Source: DATELY01 sp035276085
GTDB lineage: Bacteria > Pseudomonadota > Gammaproteobacteria > Steroidobacterales > Steroidobacteraceae
Assembly (NCBI GenBank): GCA_035276085.1
Contig: DATELY010000024.1
Coordinates: forward strand, 1 to 64,000
Direction: 5' to 3'
Length of the DNA stretch: 64,000 bases
The notes under the pieces were generated by a model. That model saw nothing but the letters and a program-made list of their open reading frames with translations. It was not told where the DNA came from and did no database searches. The translations under genes and the position numbers were made by a program. Numbering within the stretch: position 1 is the first letter of the stretch; each line of letters begins with the position of its first letter. Below are positions 42,957-51,489 of this stretch, in pieces.

Positions 42957-44258
42957 ATGCGCTATTGCAGTACCCGTAACCACGACAGCCAGGCGACGTT
43001 GAGCGAGGCGATCGCCCGGGGCATCGCCCCCGACGGCGGGTTGTACGTGCCCGTGCAATTTCCGCATTTCGTCCCGCACGACTTCCGCGGGCCGATGACA
43101 CTGCAGAGTGTCGGCGAGCAATTGCTCGCGCCGTTTGCAGCAGACGATCTGCTCGCACCGGAGATCGGTGCGATTTGTCGTGAGGCCTTCAATTTTCCGG
43201 TGCCGCTGGTCCATATCGACAAGACCGCAACACCGCTGGCGGTGCTCGAGCTGTTCCATGGTCCGACCGCGGCATTCAAGGATTTCGGCGCCCGCTTTCT
43301 GGCGGCGGCGCTGGAACGCATTCGGCGCGGCGCCAAGCGCAAGCTGACGATTCTCGTCGCCACCTCGGGAGATACGGGTGCCGCCGTGGCATCTGCATTC
43401 CATCGCCGGCCTTGGGTCGATGTCGTCGTGCTGTATCCCAAGGGACTCGTCTCGCCGCGCCAGGCGCATCAACTCGCGTGCTGGGGCGACAACGTCCGCA
43501 CGTTCGCCGTGAAGGGCACGTTCGATGACTGTCAGCGCCTGGTGAAGGAGGCGTTCCTCGATCCCACGCTGTCGAAAGAGCGCGATTTTTCATCCGCGAA
43601 CAGCATCAACATCGGCCGCCTGTTGCCGCAGATGGTCTATCACGCCCTTGCCAGCCTGGAGCTGTGGCGCGACACGGGCAAACGTCCCAACTTCGTCGTT
43701 CCCACAGGCAATCTTGGCAATGCGCTCGCTTGTCTGTGGGCGCGGCACGTCGGGCTGCCCATCGGCGAGGTCGTGCTGGCCACCAACGCGAACCAGACCA
43801 TCACGGACTTCCTGCACGATGGCACGTGGCGGCCACGGCCCAGCATCCCGACCTTGGCGAATGCGATGGACGTTGGCGACCCCAGTAACATGGAACGGCT
43901 GCGCGACCTGCACCCGGACTTCGAAGAGCTGCAAAGCCAGATCGGCGCCTCGAGCGTGGACGACATCGAGATCCGCGCCACGATCCGCCGCGATGCGAAC
44001 GAGCTGTCCCGCATCTGGTGCCCGCACTCGGCCACGGCAGCAAAGGTGTACCGTCGCCTCGTCTCTCGCGGTGCGCGCGGGCAATGGGTCGTGGTCGCCA
44101 CGGCGCATCCGGCCAAATTCAACGAAGTCGTGGAACCGCAGATCGGTCGCGAGGTGGCCATGCCCGAGACATTGGCCAAGCTGATGGCATTGCCACGCGT
44201 CGAGACGGAACTCGACCCCACTCTTGGCGCGTTGCGCGCGCAATTGCAGAACGCTTGA
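42957..44258 (+). CDS. thrC: Threonine synthase
   Basis: 433 residues from the ATG at 42957. The PLP-binding lysine is in PTAAFKDFGARF near residue 107. The N-terminus MRYCSTRN and IAPDGGLYVP are family signatures, and VATSGDTGAA with PTGNLGNALA binds the phosphates. It makes threonine from O-phosphohomoserine. Length fits the E. coli type (428). Confidence 0.96.
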   Translation: MRYCSTRNHDSQATLSEAIARGIAPDGGLYVPVQFPHFVPHDFRGPMTLQSVGEQLLAPFAADDLLAPEIGAICREAFNFPVPLVHIDKTATPLAVLELFHGPTAAFKDFGARFLAAALERIRRGAKRKLTILVATSGDTGAAVASAFHRRPWVDVVVLYPKGLVSPRQAHQLACWGDNVRTFAVKGTFDDCQRLVKEAFLDPTLSKERDFSSANSINIGRLLPQMVYHALASLELWRDTGKRPNFVVPTGNLGNALACLWARHVGLPIGEVVLATNANQTITDFLHDGTWRPRPSIPTLANAMDVGDPSNMERLRDLHPDFEELQSQIGASSVDDIEIRATIRRDANELSRIWCPHSATAAKVYRRLVSRGARGQWVVVATAHPAKFNEVVEPQIGREVAMPETLAKLMALPRVETELDPTLGALRAQLQNA

Positions 44259-44266
44259 ATTCACCT

Positions 44267-44845
44267 ATGCCGGTCGACGTTCCCTGGTGGATCTACCCTC
44301 TCGTTGGCGCGGGGCTGTTCATCGCCGCGTGCGTATGGGGTTATCTGAAGTACCGCGAATACCGTTTCCGCAAGGGCAACCAGACTGCGATTTCCAACAT
44401 CGCTTACGAGATCCTGCGCGACGTCCTCGTCCCGAATGGCAATGGTGGCCACATCCACCTGCACTATGTGCTGCTCACCCAGCGCGGTCTGCTGGTGCTC
44501 GACTTGCTCGATCTGCCAGGCGCCATTTTCGGCGGCGACCAGATGATCGAGTGGACCGCGATCGGTCGCAAACGCCGCTACACGTTTGCCAATCCCCAAC
44601 ATGCCCTCTATGACCGCATGGCGGCCGTGAAACTGTTGTCCGGCGATGTGCCCGTCGATGGCCGCGTCGTGTTCACCACCCGCAGCGAATTTCCCAAAGG
44701 ACGCCCGCGCAACGTGCTGCGGATCGATGACCTGCCCAACCAGTTCCCGCCTGTGGACCGTGCGCGGGGCAACATCGCCGCAGCGTTTGGCGATGTCTGG
44801 GCGAACGTGAAGCGGCACTCCGAGCCGAATCCACTCGCGGCGTAA
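44267..44845 (+). CDS. Membrane-anchored NERD-like domain protein
   Basis: 192 residues from the ATG at 44267, 8 bp after thrC. An N-terminal transmembrane helix (about 7-26, WIYPLVGAGLFIAACVWGYL) and a basic stretch lead into a NERD-like fold: GGHIHLHYVLLTQRGLLVLDLLDLPGAIFGGD, quoted here in part as LHYVLLTQRGLLVLDL, then FANPQHALYDRM. NERD domains resemble nucleases, but the usual EIDH and E-x-K acidic/basic residues read HLHY and DLL here, so the active site appears lost. Function is unknown; it is probably translated with thrC but unrelated to it. Confidence 0.6.
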   Translation: MPVDVPWWIYPLVGAGLFIAACVWGYLKYREYRFRKGNQTAISNIAYEILRDVLVPNGNGGHIHLHYVLLTQRGLLVLDLLDLPGAIFGGDQMIEWTAIGRKRRYTFANPQHALYDRMAAVKLLSGDVPVDGRVVFTTRSEFPKGRPRNVLRIDDLPNQFPPVDRARGNIAAAFGDVWANVKRHSEPNPLAA

Positions 44846-44946
44846 CCTTCCCGCGACCCTCGTTCCCCTCGCGACTCATCGCTGGAGCGGCAGCTCGGCG
44901 GAGCCCCGCCCATCGGACGACCGAAAAAAGCGGAACGCTCTGACGG

Positions 44947-45756
44947 TCACGGATCTCCGGGCGGCCACCCGAACAGACGACGGGCATTCGAGGTCGTCGC
45001 CGCTGCCAACTCCAGCGGCGACTCACCGCGCGCCGCTGCAATCGCGGCGAGCACGTGCGGCAGATACATCGGCTCGTTGCGGCGGCTCTTCGGGTGCGGC
45101 TTCAGATCGCGCGGTAGCAGATACGGCGCATCCGTCTCGATCAGCAGGCGCTCGCGTGGCACATGGCGCACGACTTCACGCAGATGCAACCCGCGACGTT
45201 CATCGCAAATCCACCCCGTGATGCCGATATGCAAACCGAGATCGAGATAGGCACGGGCTTCCTCCCACCCGGCCGTGAAGCAATGCGCCACACCGCCGAC
45301 GATGCGCTCACGCACACCGCGAACGATGGCCACGAAATCCTCATGGGCATCGCGTTGATGCAGGAACACGGGTTTGCGAGCGTCGATGGCGAGCGCGAGT
45401 TGTGCTTCGAATGCCTGCCGTTGCACGGGTCGCGGTGAGAAGTCGCGGAAGTAGTCCAGGCCGCATTCGCCGCCTGCGAGCACCTCGGGTTGAGCGAGCA
45501 ACCGACGCAGATCGTCGAGTGCAGCGGCATCCAGGTCGGTCGCATGATGCGGATGGATGCCCGCCGTCGCGCGCACTGTCTGCGGCCATTGCCGCGACAG
45601 CTCGATGGCGGCGCGCGTGCTGGCGATCGAGCTGCCCGTAACCAGCAAGTGCTTTACGCCGACGTTCTGCGCGCGTTCGATGACGTCGGAGCGGTCGGTA
45701 TCGAAGCTGTCATGGGCGAGGTTGGCCCCAATATCGATGAGCTCGGGCGCTGACAA
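44947..45756 (-). CDS. tatD: TatD-family metal-dependent deoxyribonuclease
   Basis: The preferred start is the TTG at 45756 (269 residues), with GGAG 9 bp upstream; an in-frame GTG at 45771 has no SD. The N-terminus LIDIGANLAHDSFD is of the TatD type rather than the HxHxD type of YcfH/TatD paralogues. Metal ligands are visible in GIHPHHA, GECGLDYF, VFLHQRDAHE, AHCFTAG and IETDAPYLLP. It is a 3'-5' exonuclease implicated in DNA repair and quality control. It is divergent from the TPR gene at 45839. Confidence 0.92.
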   Translation of the reverse strand: MSAPELIDIGANLAHDSFDTDRSDVIERAQNVGVKHLLVTGSSIASTRAAIELSRQWPQTVRATAGIHPHHATDLDAAALDDLRRLLAQPEVLAGGECGLDYFRDFSPRPVQRQAFEAQLALAIDARKPVFLHQRDAHEDFVAIVRGVRERIVGGVAHCFTAGWEEARAYLDLGLHIGITGWICDERRGLHLREVVRHVPRERLLIETDAPYLLPRDLKPHPKSRRNEPMYLPHVLAAIAAARGESPLELAAATTSNARRLFGWPPGDP

Positions 45757-45838
45757 TGCTACGGACTCCACAGAAGTGCGGGCAGGCGTCGGTGCTCGTG
45801 CGGGACGGCGAACGCGTGCGTGCTATGGTCTGGTCGTT

Positions 45839-46615
45839 ATGACCGACTCATTCATTACGCATTGCAAGGAGTCTAGCAGTCGCTGGCGGCGGTATGGCTG
45901 CACGTGGCTGTTGCTGCTGCTTGCGTGTGTTCATGTGCAGGCGGACGAATCGGCTGAGCTCGACGATGCCACCGCTCGGATGCAGTACGCGTACTACACG
46001 CGAGATGAGCGTGCGTTGCGCGCGGGACTGAGCGATGTGGAGCGCATGTCCGTGCCTGACGCGGAACAGGTCTGGCGCGAATATCAGCTCGGCCTGGCCT
46101 ATTGGCGGTTGGCGGAGCTGTCGAGCTCGGGTCCCGCGAGTGCACGCGTGCGGATTCTGAGCCGTTGTGAGGAACACCTGGATGCTGCCATCCATCTGCG
46201 TCCGGCATTGACCGAGGCCAAAGCGGTCCGCGGTCTGTGTGCCGTCGAGCGCGGCGGCGCGCGCGCGTCGAAGCATGCGTGCAGCGATCAGACCGACGTC
46301 GCCAAGGCGTTCGAGCTCGCGCCACGTAATCCCCGGGTGCTCTACGTTCAGGCCGTGTGCGCGCTGCAAGAGGGCGATCCATCCCGTGCGCTGGAGCATG
46401 CGCAACGCGCGGCGGCCGCATTCGAGCAGGCACCGCTCGAGGCGGAAGAACACAGCAATTGGGGTCAGGCAGAGACCTGCGTGCTACTGGCCCGGTTGTT
46501 GCTGAAGCACGGCGACCGCGCCGCCGCGCGCGACCGCGTCGAACAGGCGTTGGTGCTCGCGCCTGATTACGTCGCAGCGCGAGAGCTGTTGAGTCAAATC
46601 GCTGCGGGCAAGTAG
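45839..46615 (+). CDS. Exported TPR-repeat protein of unknown function
   Basis: 258 residues from the ATG at 45839. A basic start and a hydrophobic segment (about 19-32, YGCTWLLLLLACVHV) with a probable cleavage after VQA indicate export. The rest is helical with TPR-like units (AEQVWREYQLGLAYWRL, HLDAAIHLRPALTEAKAV, AFELAPRNPRVLYVQ, ALVLAPDYVAARELL). The paired cysteines (LSRCEEH, LCAVERG, HACSDQ) may form periplasmic disulfides. No function can be assigned. Confidence 0.7.
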   Translation: MTDSFITHCKESSSRWRRYGCTWLLLLLACVHVQADESAELDDATARMQYAYYTRDERALRAGLSDVERMSVPDAEQVWREYQLGLAYWRLAELSSSGPASARVRILSRCEEHLDAAIHLRPALTEAKAVRGLCAVERGGARASKHACSDQTDVAKAFELAPRNPRVLYVQAVCALQEGDPSRALEHAQRAAAAFEQAPLEAEEHSNWGQAETCVLLARLLLKHGDRAAARDRVEQALVLAPDYVAARELLSQIAAGK

Positions 46616-46696
46616 CCCTTGTCGCGCTTCCGCCCTGCGTCGAGCTGAGCTAGGCTTCGTCCACTTCATCCGGCGCCCGGCAGCACGCATTGCACT

Positions 46697-47425
46697 ATGC
46701 AAAGTCAGCTTCAGCTCTTCAGTTCTGACCGGAGCGAGCCCTGGTCGGTGCGCGTGAGCTCACGGGCGCGGCGCTTGTCCGTCCGCGTATATCCCGGAGG
46801 GCGAGTCGAAGTCGTCGTGCCGCAAGGTGCCTCGCCCGTCACCGTGCAGCGCTTCGTCGGCACGCATCGGCGTTGGATCCTGGATCGCGTCGGTGAGCTG
46901 TCCACGACCGATGCCAGCAGTCTGTCCCCGCCGAGCGAGCTGACACTGCCTGCGATTGGCAGAACGGTGCCGGTCGAATATCAATCGCGCGGCGGTGGTG
47001 TGCCCCGCGTCGCGTTGGATGCACGCGGTACGTTGCGTGTGGCCGGAGACGTATCCAATCAGAAGCTCGTCACCCAGGCGCTGCGCGAGTGGTTGCTGAG
47101 CTTCGCGCGCGAGATGCTCGGTGCGGAGCTCACGCACGTGGCGGCGGAAACAGGCTTCACGTATCGCCGCATGCAGATTCGCCGGCAGCGCACGCGCTGG
47201 GGCAGCTGCTCGATTTCGGGAACCATCAGCCTCAATGTCTGCTTGCTGTTCCTGCGGCCCGACATCGTGCGCTATCTGCTCATCCACGAGCTCTGTCACA
47301 CACGTCATATGAATCACTCCGCCCGGTATTGGGCGCTCGTCGCTACCCACGAGCCCAACTTCCGCCAGCTCGATCGCGAGTTGCTGCGCGGTTGGCGGCA
47401 TGTGCCGGCGTGGATGTTCGGGTGA
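46697..47425 (+). CDS. YgjP/SprT-like zinc metallopeptidase (DUF45)
   Basis: 242 residues. The C-terminal half has the zincin motif YLLIHELCHTRHMNHSARYW (H-E-x2-H, with a third histidine nearby), preceded by RRQRTRWGSCS and ISLNVCLLFLRPDIV, all signatures of the PF01863 family. The N-terminal half is a small beta-rich domain. E. coli YgjP sits near restriction or DNA-repair genes, but its substrates are not known. It ends 9 bp before the tryptophan dioxygenase gene, so the two are probably co-transcribed without an evident functional link. Confidence 0.82.
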   Translation: MQSQLQLFSSDRSEPWSVRVSSRARRLSVRVYPGGRVEVVVPQGASPVTVQRFVGTHRRWILDRVGELSTTDASSLSPPSELTLPAIGRTVPVEYQSRGGGVPRVALDARGTLRVAGDVSNQKLVTQALREWLLSFAREMLGAELTHVAAETGFTYRRMQIRRQRTRWGSCSISGTISLNVCLLFLRPDIVRYLLIHELCHTRHMNHSARYWALVATHEPNFRQLDRELLRGWRHVPAWMFG

Positions 47426-47434
47426 GAAGTTCCC

Positions 47435-48295
47435 ATGTCGACCGGCAGCGATAAACCGCCGGGGAGCAAGGTCGACCTCTCCGACGAGCAGGTGCACTGG
47501 GATCTGGGCGAGTCGCAGAGCTACGGTCAGTACCTGGACCTGGACCGCATCCTCAACGCCCAGCACCCCGCGTCGTATGAACACGACGAGATGCTGTTCA
47601 TCATCATCCACCAGACCTCCGAGCTGTGGATGAAGCTGTGCCTGCACGAATTGACGGCCGCCGTCGATCACATCCGGCGCGACGATCTGGGTCCGACCTT
47701 CAAGATGCTCTCACGGGTGTCGCGCATCCAGGCGCAACTCGTGCAGTCGTGGGACGTGCTCGCAACGATGACGCCCGCCGAGTATTCGGCCTTCCGCAAC
47801 GAGCTTGGACGTGCGTCGGGATTTCAGTCGTATCAATATCGCGCGCTGGAATTCATCCTCGGCAACAAGAATGCCGACACCATCGAAGTCCATCGCCGCG
47901 ATCCGCAGGCCTATGCGCTGCTCCAGCGGGCCTTGATCACGCCGAGCGTGTACGACGAGAGCTTGCGTCTGTTGAGCCGCCGCGGCTTCGAGATCCCCAA
48001 CGATTATCTCGATCGCGACTGGTCGCAGCCGTATCTGCCGAGCAAGCAGGTCACTGCCGCGTGGCTCGCGGTCTATCACAGCGTCGACGACAACTGGGAT
48101 CTCTACGAACTGGCCGAGAAGCTGGTCGATCTGGATCACAAGTTCCAGCTCTGGCGTTTCAGCCACATGAAGACCGTCGAACGCATCATCGGCTACAAGC
48201 GCGGCACCGGCGGCACGGGCGGCGTTTCCTATCTCACGAAGGCGCTGGAGCTGCGCTTCTTTCCCGAGCTGTGGTCCGTGCGCACGGCGATGTGA
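47435..48295 (+). CDS. kynA: Tryptophan 2,3-dioxygenase
   Basis: 286 residues, the normal length for bacterial TDO. Heme-pocket and substrate residues are seen in MLFIIIHQTSELWMK, the proximal histidine region in LWRFSHMKTVERIIG, and the flexible YKRGTGGTGGVSYL loop. It opens the indole ring of tryptophan with O2 to give N-formylkynurenine. The rest of the kynurenine pathway is not in this window, so it may serve catabolism or NAD precursors from genes elsewhere. Confidence 0.96.
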   Translation: MSTGSDKPPGSKVDLSDEQVHWDLGESQSYGQYLDLDRILNAQHPASYEHDEMLFIIIHQTSELWMKLCLHELTAAVDHIRRDDLGPTFKMLSRVSRIQAQLVQSWDVLATMTPAEYSAFRNELGRASGFQSYQYRALEFILGNKNADTIEVHRRDPQAYALLQRALITPSVYDESLRLLSRRGFEIPNDYLDRDWSQPYLPSKQVTAAWLAVYHSVDDNWDLYELAEKLVDLDHKFQLWRFSHMKTVERIIGYKRGTGGTGGVSYLTKALELRFFPELWSVRTAM

Positions 48296-48312
48296 CGCAC
48301 AGCCATCGTCTC

Positions 48313-48951
48313 TCACGCGTTGCTCGCATCCGCCGCCTTGCGTACGACGAACGCTCGAGAGCGGCGGCGGGCTGCGTATACACGCCAACCGAGTAACGCC
48401 GTAACCAGCACGGCATAGAGCAGCGGTTCGCGGAAATCGGCTTTGACCTGCCACCAGAAGTGCCACACACCGAGGATCGCAATGACGTAGATGGCGCGGT
48501 GAAGTCGCTGCCAGCGTCGACCGAGGCGCCGCATCATGCCGCGCGTCGAGGTCGCCGCGAGCGGAATCAGCAGCAGCAACGCTGCGAAGCCAATGGTGAT
48601 GAAGGGGCGCTTCGCGATGTCCTTCAGAATGCCGCTCCAATACACGCCCTGATCCAGAATCAACCACGTCAGAAAGTGTGCGAGCACATAGAAGAACGCG
48701 AACAGGCCCAGCATGCGCCGCAGGGCAAGCAGCGCTGTCTGTCCCGTCCAGTCCTTCAGCGGGGTGATCGCGAGCGTGAGCACGAGGAGCCGCAAACCCC
48801 AGATACCTAGCGTGTCCTGAATCGCTTCGATCGGATTCGCGCCCAGATCGAGCGCGCCGAACGCGCCGGCAACGACGCCTGCCGCAGGCAGCAGGCACAG
48901 CAGGAACAACGGCGGCTTGATGTAGAGGCGGACCGTGCGCAGCGCCAACAT
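48313..48951 (-). CDS. msrQ: Heme-binding membrane subunit MsrQ of the periplasmic methionine sulfoxide reductase
   Basis: 212 residues with about six transmembrane helices. Candidate heme-ligating histidines are in FYVLAHFLTWL, WQRLHRAIYVI and GVWHFWWQ, the usual MsrQ/YedZ pattern. It passes electrons from the quinone pool (and flavin reductase) to MsrP across the membrane. Its ATG overlaps the msrP stop by one base. Confidence 0.94.
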   Translation of the reverse strand: MLALRTVRLYIKPPLFLLCLLPAAGVVAGAFGALDLGANPIEAIQDTLGIWGLRLLVLTLAITPLKDWTGQTALLALRRMLGLFAFFYVLAHFLTWLILDQGVYWSGILKDIAKRPFITIGFAALLLLIPLAATSTRGMMRRLGRRWQRLHRAIYVIAILGVWHFWWQVKADFREPLLYAVLVTALLGWRVYAARRRSRAFVVRKAADASNA

Positions 48952-49916
48952 CAGAAATCACGCTTCAGATTCATGGCCTGATACAGCGGCGCGACTTCCC
49001 GCGCGTAGCCGTTGAACATCTGGGTGGGAATGCGCGCGGAGAACAGACTGCCGCCGATGCGTCGTTCGCGTGCCTGGCTCCAGCGGGGATGATCGACCTG
49101 CGGATTTACGTTGGCATAGAACCCATATTCGTCAGGTGCCGCGATATTCCATGACGTGTCGGGTTGCCGCGAGGTGAAGCGGATCTCGACGATCGACTTG
49201 ATCCCCTTGAAGCCGTATTTCCACGGCACGACCAGGCGCAGCGGCGCGCCGTTCTGATTCGGCAAGCTCTGACCGTAGAGCCCGGTCACCAGCAGTGTCA
49301 GGGGATGCATGGCTTCATCGATGCGCAGGCCTTCCACATACGGCCACTGCAGCACGGGGAAGTGTTGGCCCGGCATTTCGGCAGGCCGGTGCACGGTCGT
49401 GAAGGCAACGTATTTCGCCTTCGATGTCGGCTTGAAACGCTTCAGCACGTCACCCAATGGCACGCCGATCCAGGGAATCACCATCGACCACGCCTCGACA
49501 CAGCGCAGCCGATAGATGCGCTCCTCGAGCGCGTGCGGTTTGAGCAGGTCTTCCAAGGCATAGGTGCCGGTGACTTCGGCTTCGCCGGAGACCTTTACCG
49601 TCCACGGTTCCGGATGGAAGCGTCCGGAGTTGGCCGCCGGTTCGTCTTTGGAAGTGCCGAACTCGTAGTAGTTGTTGTACGTCGTGATGTCGCGATAGCT
49701 GTTCGGCGCTTCGTCCGTGCTGTAACGGGCGTTCTTCGTGTAGCTCAGCTTGTGGACAGCACCTGCGCTGACACGCGGCAGCCATGCGGAGCCGATCAGT
49801 CCTGCCGCGAGCGCGCACTGCACGAATTGCCGGCGCTGCCGGTAAACCGACTCGGAAGTGATCTCCGAAGGCTGGATGCCGGCGCTGTGGCCGGGTTCCG
49901 GTCGACGTATCCGCAT
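48951..49916 (-). CDS. msrP: Molybdopterin-dependent protein-methionine-sulfoxide reductase MsrP
   Basis: The ATG at 49916, behind a GGGGGG-type SD, gives 321 residues; a GTG at 49931 is also open. A twin-arginine signal (YRQRRQFVQCALAAG) precedes the mature enzyme. The molybdenum-coordinating cysteine is in RLRCVEAWSMVIPW. Further family signatures are GVPLGDVLKRFKP and VVPWKYGFKGIKSIV. It repairs oxidised methionines in periplasmic proteins. In an operon with msrQ; no HprSR-like regulator is adjacent. Confidence 0.95.
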   Translation of the reverse strand: MRIRRPEPGHSAGIQPSEITSESVYRQRRQFVQCALAAGLIGSAWLPRVSAGAVHKLSYTKNARYSTDEAPNSYRDITTYNNYYEFGTSKDEPAANSGRFHPEPWTVKVSGEAEVTGTYALEDLLKPHALEERIYRLRCVEAWSMVIPWIGVPLGDVLKRFKPTSKAKYVAFTTVHRPAEMPGQHFPVLQWPYVEGLRIDEAMHPLTLLVTGLYGQSLPNQNGAPLRLVVPWKYGFKGIKSIVEIRFTSRQPDTSWNIAAPDEYGFYANVNPQVDHPRWSQARERRIGGSLFSARIPTQMFNGYAREVAPLYQAMNLKRDF

Positions 49917-50238
49917 GCGACTACCCCCCACGATGAGCGAACCGATCGCTATTCAGCAAACTTCAGGCGAGGCGCGAAGCACCCGTGCCGTGTGATGGAC
50001 TGTGCCGGAATCGATGGGGTTCCACCATTCATTAGGTGCAAGTGCGGTCTTCGCGGCGCTGGCCGCCGTGATGACAATCACACGTCGGATCGACTGGTAC
50101 CGCAGCACCCAGTGATTGCCGTGTGACCGAGTTCATGCAGGGAGGCCTGCACGTGCGGCACTAGGGCATGTTTCGGAACCAACATAAATGCCCATCGATC
50201 TACCAGTGGATGGTCGATCAGGTTGGAGAGTCGAACAC
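49917..50238. other. Divergent intergenic region, no gene seen
   Basis: About 320 bp between msrP and the small membrane protein. It contains a short inverted repeat GGGCAT...ATGCCC (50164-50192) but no convincing gene, terminator or well-spaced promoter. It should hold the promoters of both flanking genes. Confidence 0.4.
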
Positions 50239-50646
50239 ATGCCGCGTTCGCCGGGTGCAGTGAGAGTCGAGCCGCTGAGGGCGCGCGGCGCCTACGTGGA
50301 TTATGAGCTTGCACCGTTTTGGCTCGTGATCGCTCGCTATCTCTCGCCCTTCTGGTTGTTTCGCGATGCGAGTCGCGGTGACTGGGTCACCCGGGCGGCG
50401 GCCTATCGCCACAATCGCAGCATGCGCAATTATCTGCCGAGCTACATGGGGAAGTGGGCGTTCCAGGCCGCATTGGCACTCTGCCTGACGTTCGTCTTCG
50501 ATTCGTTGGCCGCGCCGGAGCGTCCGCGCTTTGGCGTGTACGTCCTGTTTGCGGCGGGCTCCGGCATCGCGTTCGCCTGTTGCCTGTGCATGCTGTTCAT
50601 CATGGCGTACGCGTATCTCTATCTCGCACGCCACGATTTCCGCTGA
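50239..50646 (+). CDS. Small membrane protein of unknown function
   Basis: The ATG at 50239 has GGAGAG at 8 bp, giving 135 residues; an upstream in-frame ATG at 50188 has no SD. The first 75 residues are soluble or membrane-peripheral with aromatic patches (FWLVIARYLSPFWLF). Two transmembrane helices follow (about 76-95 and 102-128, with a Cys pair in FACCLCMLFIM). I do not recognise the family. It is convergent with the 63-residue gene, 3 bp apart. Confidence 0.6.
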   Translation: MPRSPGAVRVEPLRARGAYVDYELAPFWLVIARYLSPFWLFRDASRGDWVTRAAAYRHNRSMRNYLPSYMGKWAFQAALALCLTFVFDSLAAPERPRFGVYVLFAAGSGIAFACCLCMLFIMAYAYLYLARHDFR

Positions 50647-50649
50647 GAC

Positions 50650-50841
50650 TCACGCGGTCATCTGCCAGCGAGTCGCGGGCATGGACGCTTCGATGCGATC
50701 CTGCTTGCGATCCTTGTGGAATCCATTCGCCGGCACGTAGTCCAATGCCGCGCGCTTACGCGCCAAAGCATCCGCTTGGGCCTCGTCGGGGGTGACGCGC
50801 CGCTGCGCAGTGGCTGCACGCCGCCCGAGTAAGTACGGCAT
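50650..50841 (-). CDS. Small basic protein of unknown function (63 aa)
   Basis: The ATG at 50841 sits behind a strong GGGAGGAG SD at 8 bp; a second ATG two codons earlier (50847) is too close to it. The product is soluble, charged and Ala/Arg-rich (RRVTPDEAQADALARKRAAL, then DYVPANGF and a basic tail). No domain is recognised. It is divergent from the 88-residue gene at 51011 across 169 bp, suggesting shared control. Confidence 0.55.
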   Translation of the reverse strand: MPYLLGRRAATAQRRVTPDEAQADALARKRAALDYVPANGFHKDRKQDRIEASMPATRWQMTA

Positions 50842-51010
50842 CTCCATCTCCTCCCGAGTTTCCCTCCCGCGGGGAAACGCCTGACGGCGCGTAAAGATCC
50901 GCTTGCGTGTCGCCAGCTGCATACGCTGCAACTGCAGGACGCTCCAATGCGTTTTCTTCCGGAGTGCGGTCAGCCCGCAACGACAGGAAATTCGGTTACA
51001 GGAGATTCGC

Positions 51011-51277
51011 ATGAACGTGACAGAGCTGCTTCCCTTTCGCTCGCGCCGTCCGCGCTTCTCGACAGCGCAGAAGGCCGCGCTTGGCGGTGCCATCGCGCTG
51101 GTCGCCGCGCCGGCCATCCGCTTTGTCGCGACGAATCTGCGACGTCGACTCACAGCGGGCGATCAGCCGGGGAAGGCCAAGAGCGAGGCGGCGATCGACA
51201 AGACATTGAAAGACACGTATCCGGCCAGCGATCCACCGGCGTCGCGCTATTTCGACATTCCAGCCAATCGCCAATAG
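51011..51277 (+). CDS. Small single-span membrane protein with C-terminal YPASDPPA motif
   Basis: The ATG at 51011 has AGGAG at 6 bp; 88 residues. One hydrophobic helix (about 23-40, LGGAIALVAAPAIRFVA) is followed by a basic patch (NLRRRL) and an acidic/lysine helix ending KDTYPASDPPASRYFDIP. The T-x-PASDPPA tail is recalled from many small proteobacterial proteins of unknown, probably stress-related role. A good terminator follows, so it is a one-gene transcript. Confidence 0.65.
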   Translation: MNVTELLPFRSRRPRFSTAQKAALGGAIALVAAPAIRFVATNLRRRLTAGDQPGKAKSEAAIDKTLKDTYPASDPPASRYFDIPANRQ

Positions 51278-51295
51278 TGGTTTCATGCTGGGAGC

Positions 51296-51327
51296 AAGGC
51301 GCTGCGCCAGCAGCGCCTTTGTTTTTA
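51296..51327 (+). terminator. Rho-independent terminator
   Basis: AAGGCGCTGC pairs perfectly with GCAGCGCCTT around GCCA and is followed by TGTTTTTAT. It terminates the 88-residue gene. Confidence 0.92.
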
Positions 51328-51489
51328 TCGCCGCGTGACTGCGGAATCGAGAGGTGGCATTGACGCTGTCCCACCGTAGCAGTGCCCGCCTGGTCAGGAG
51401 TCTCGCACCCAATGCCCGGAACAACGATCGATAGCGAACGATTTGCCTTGCGCGCGGACTACCTCCGACCCGACCGCGATGGCGAGAAT

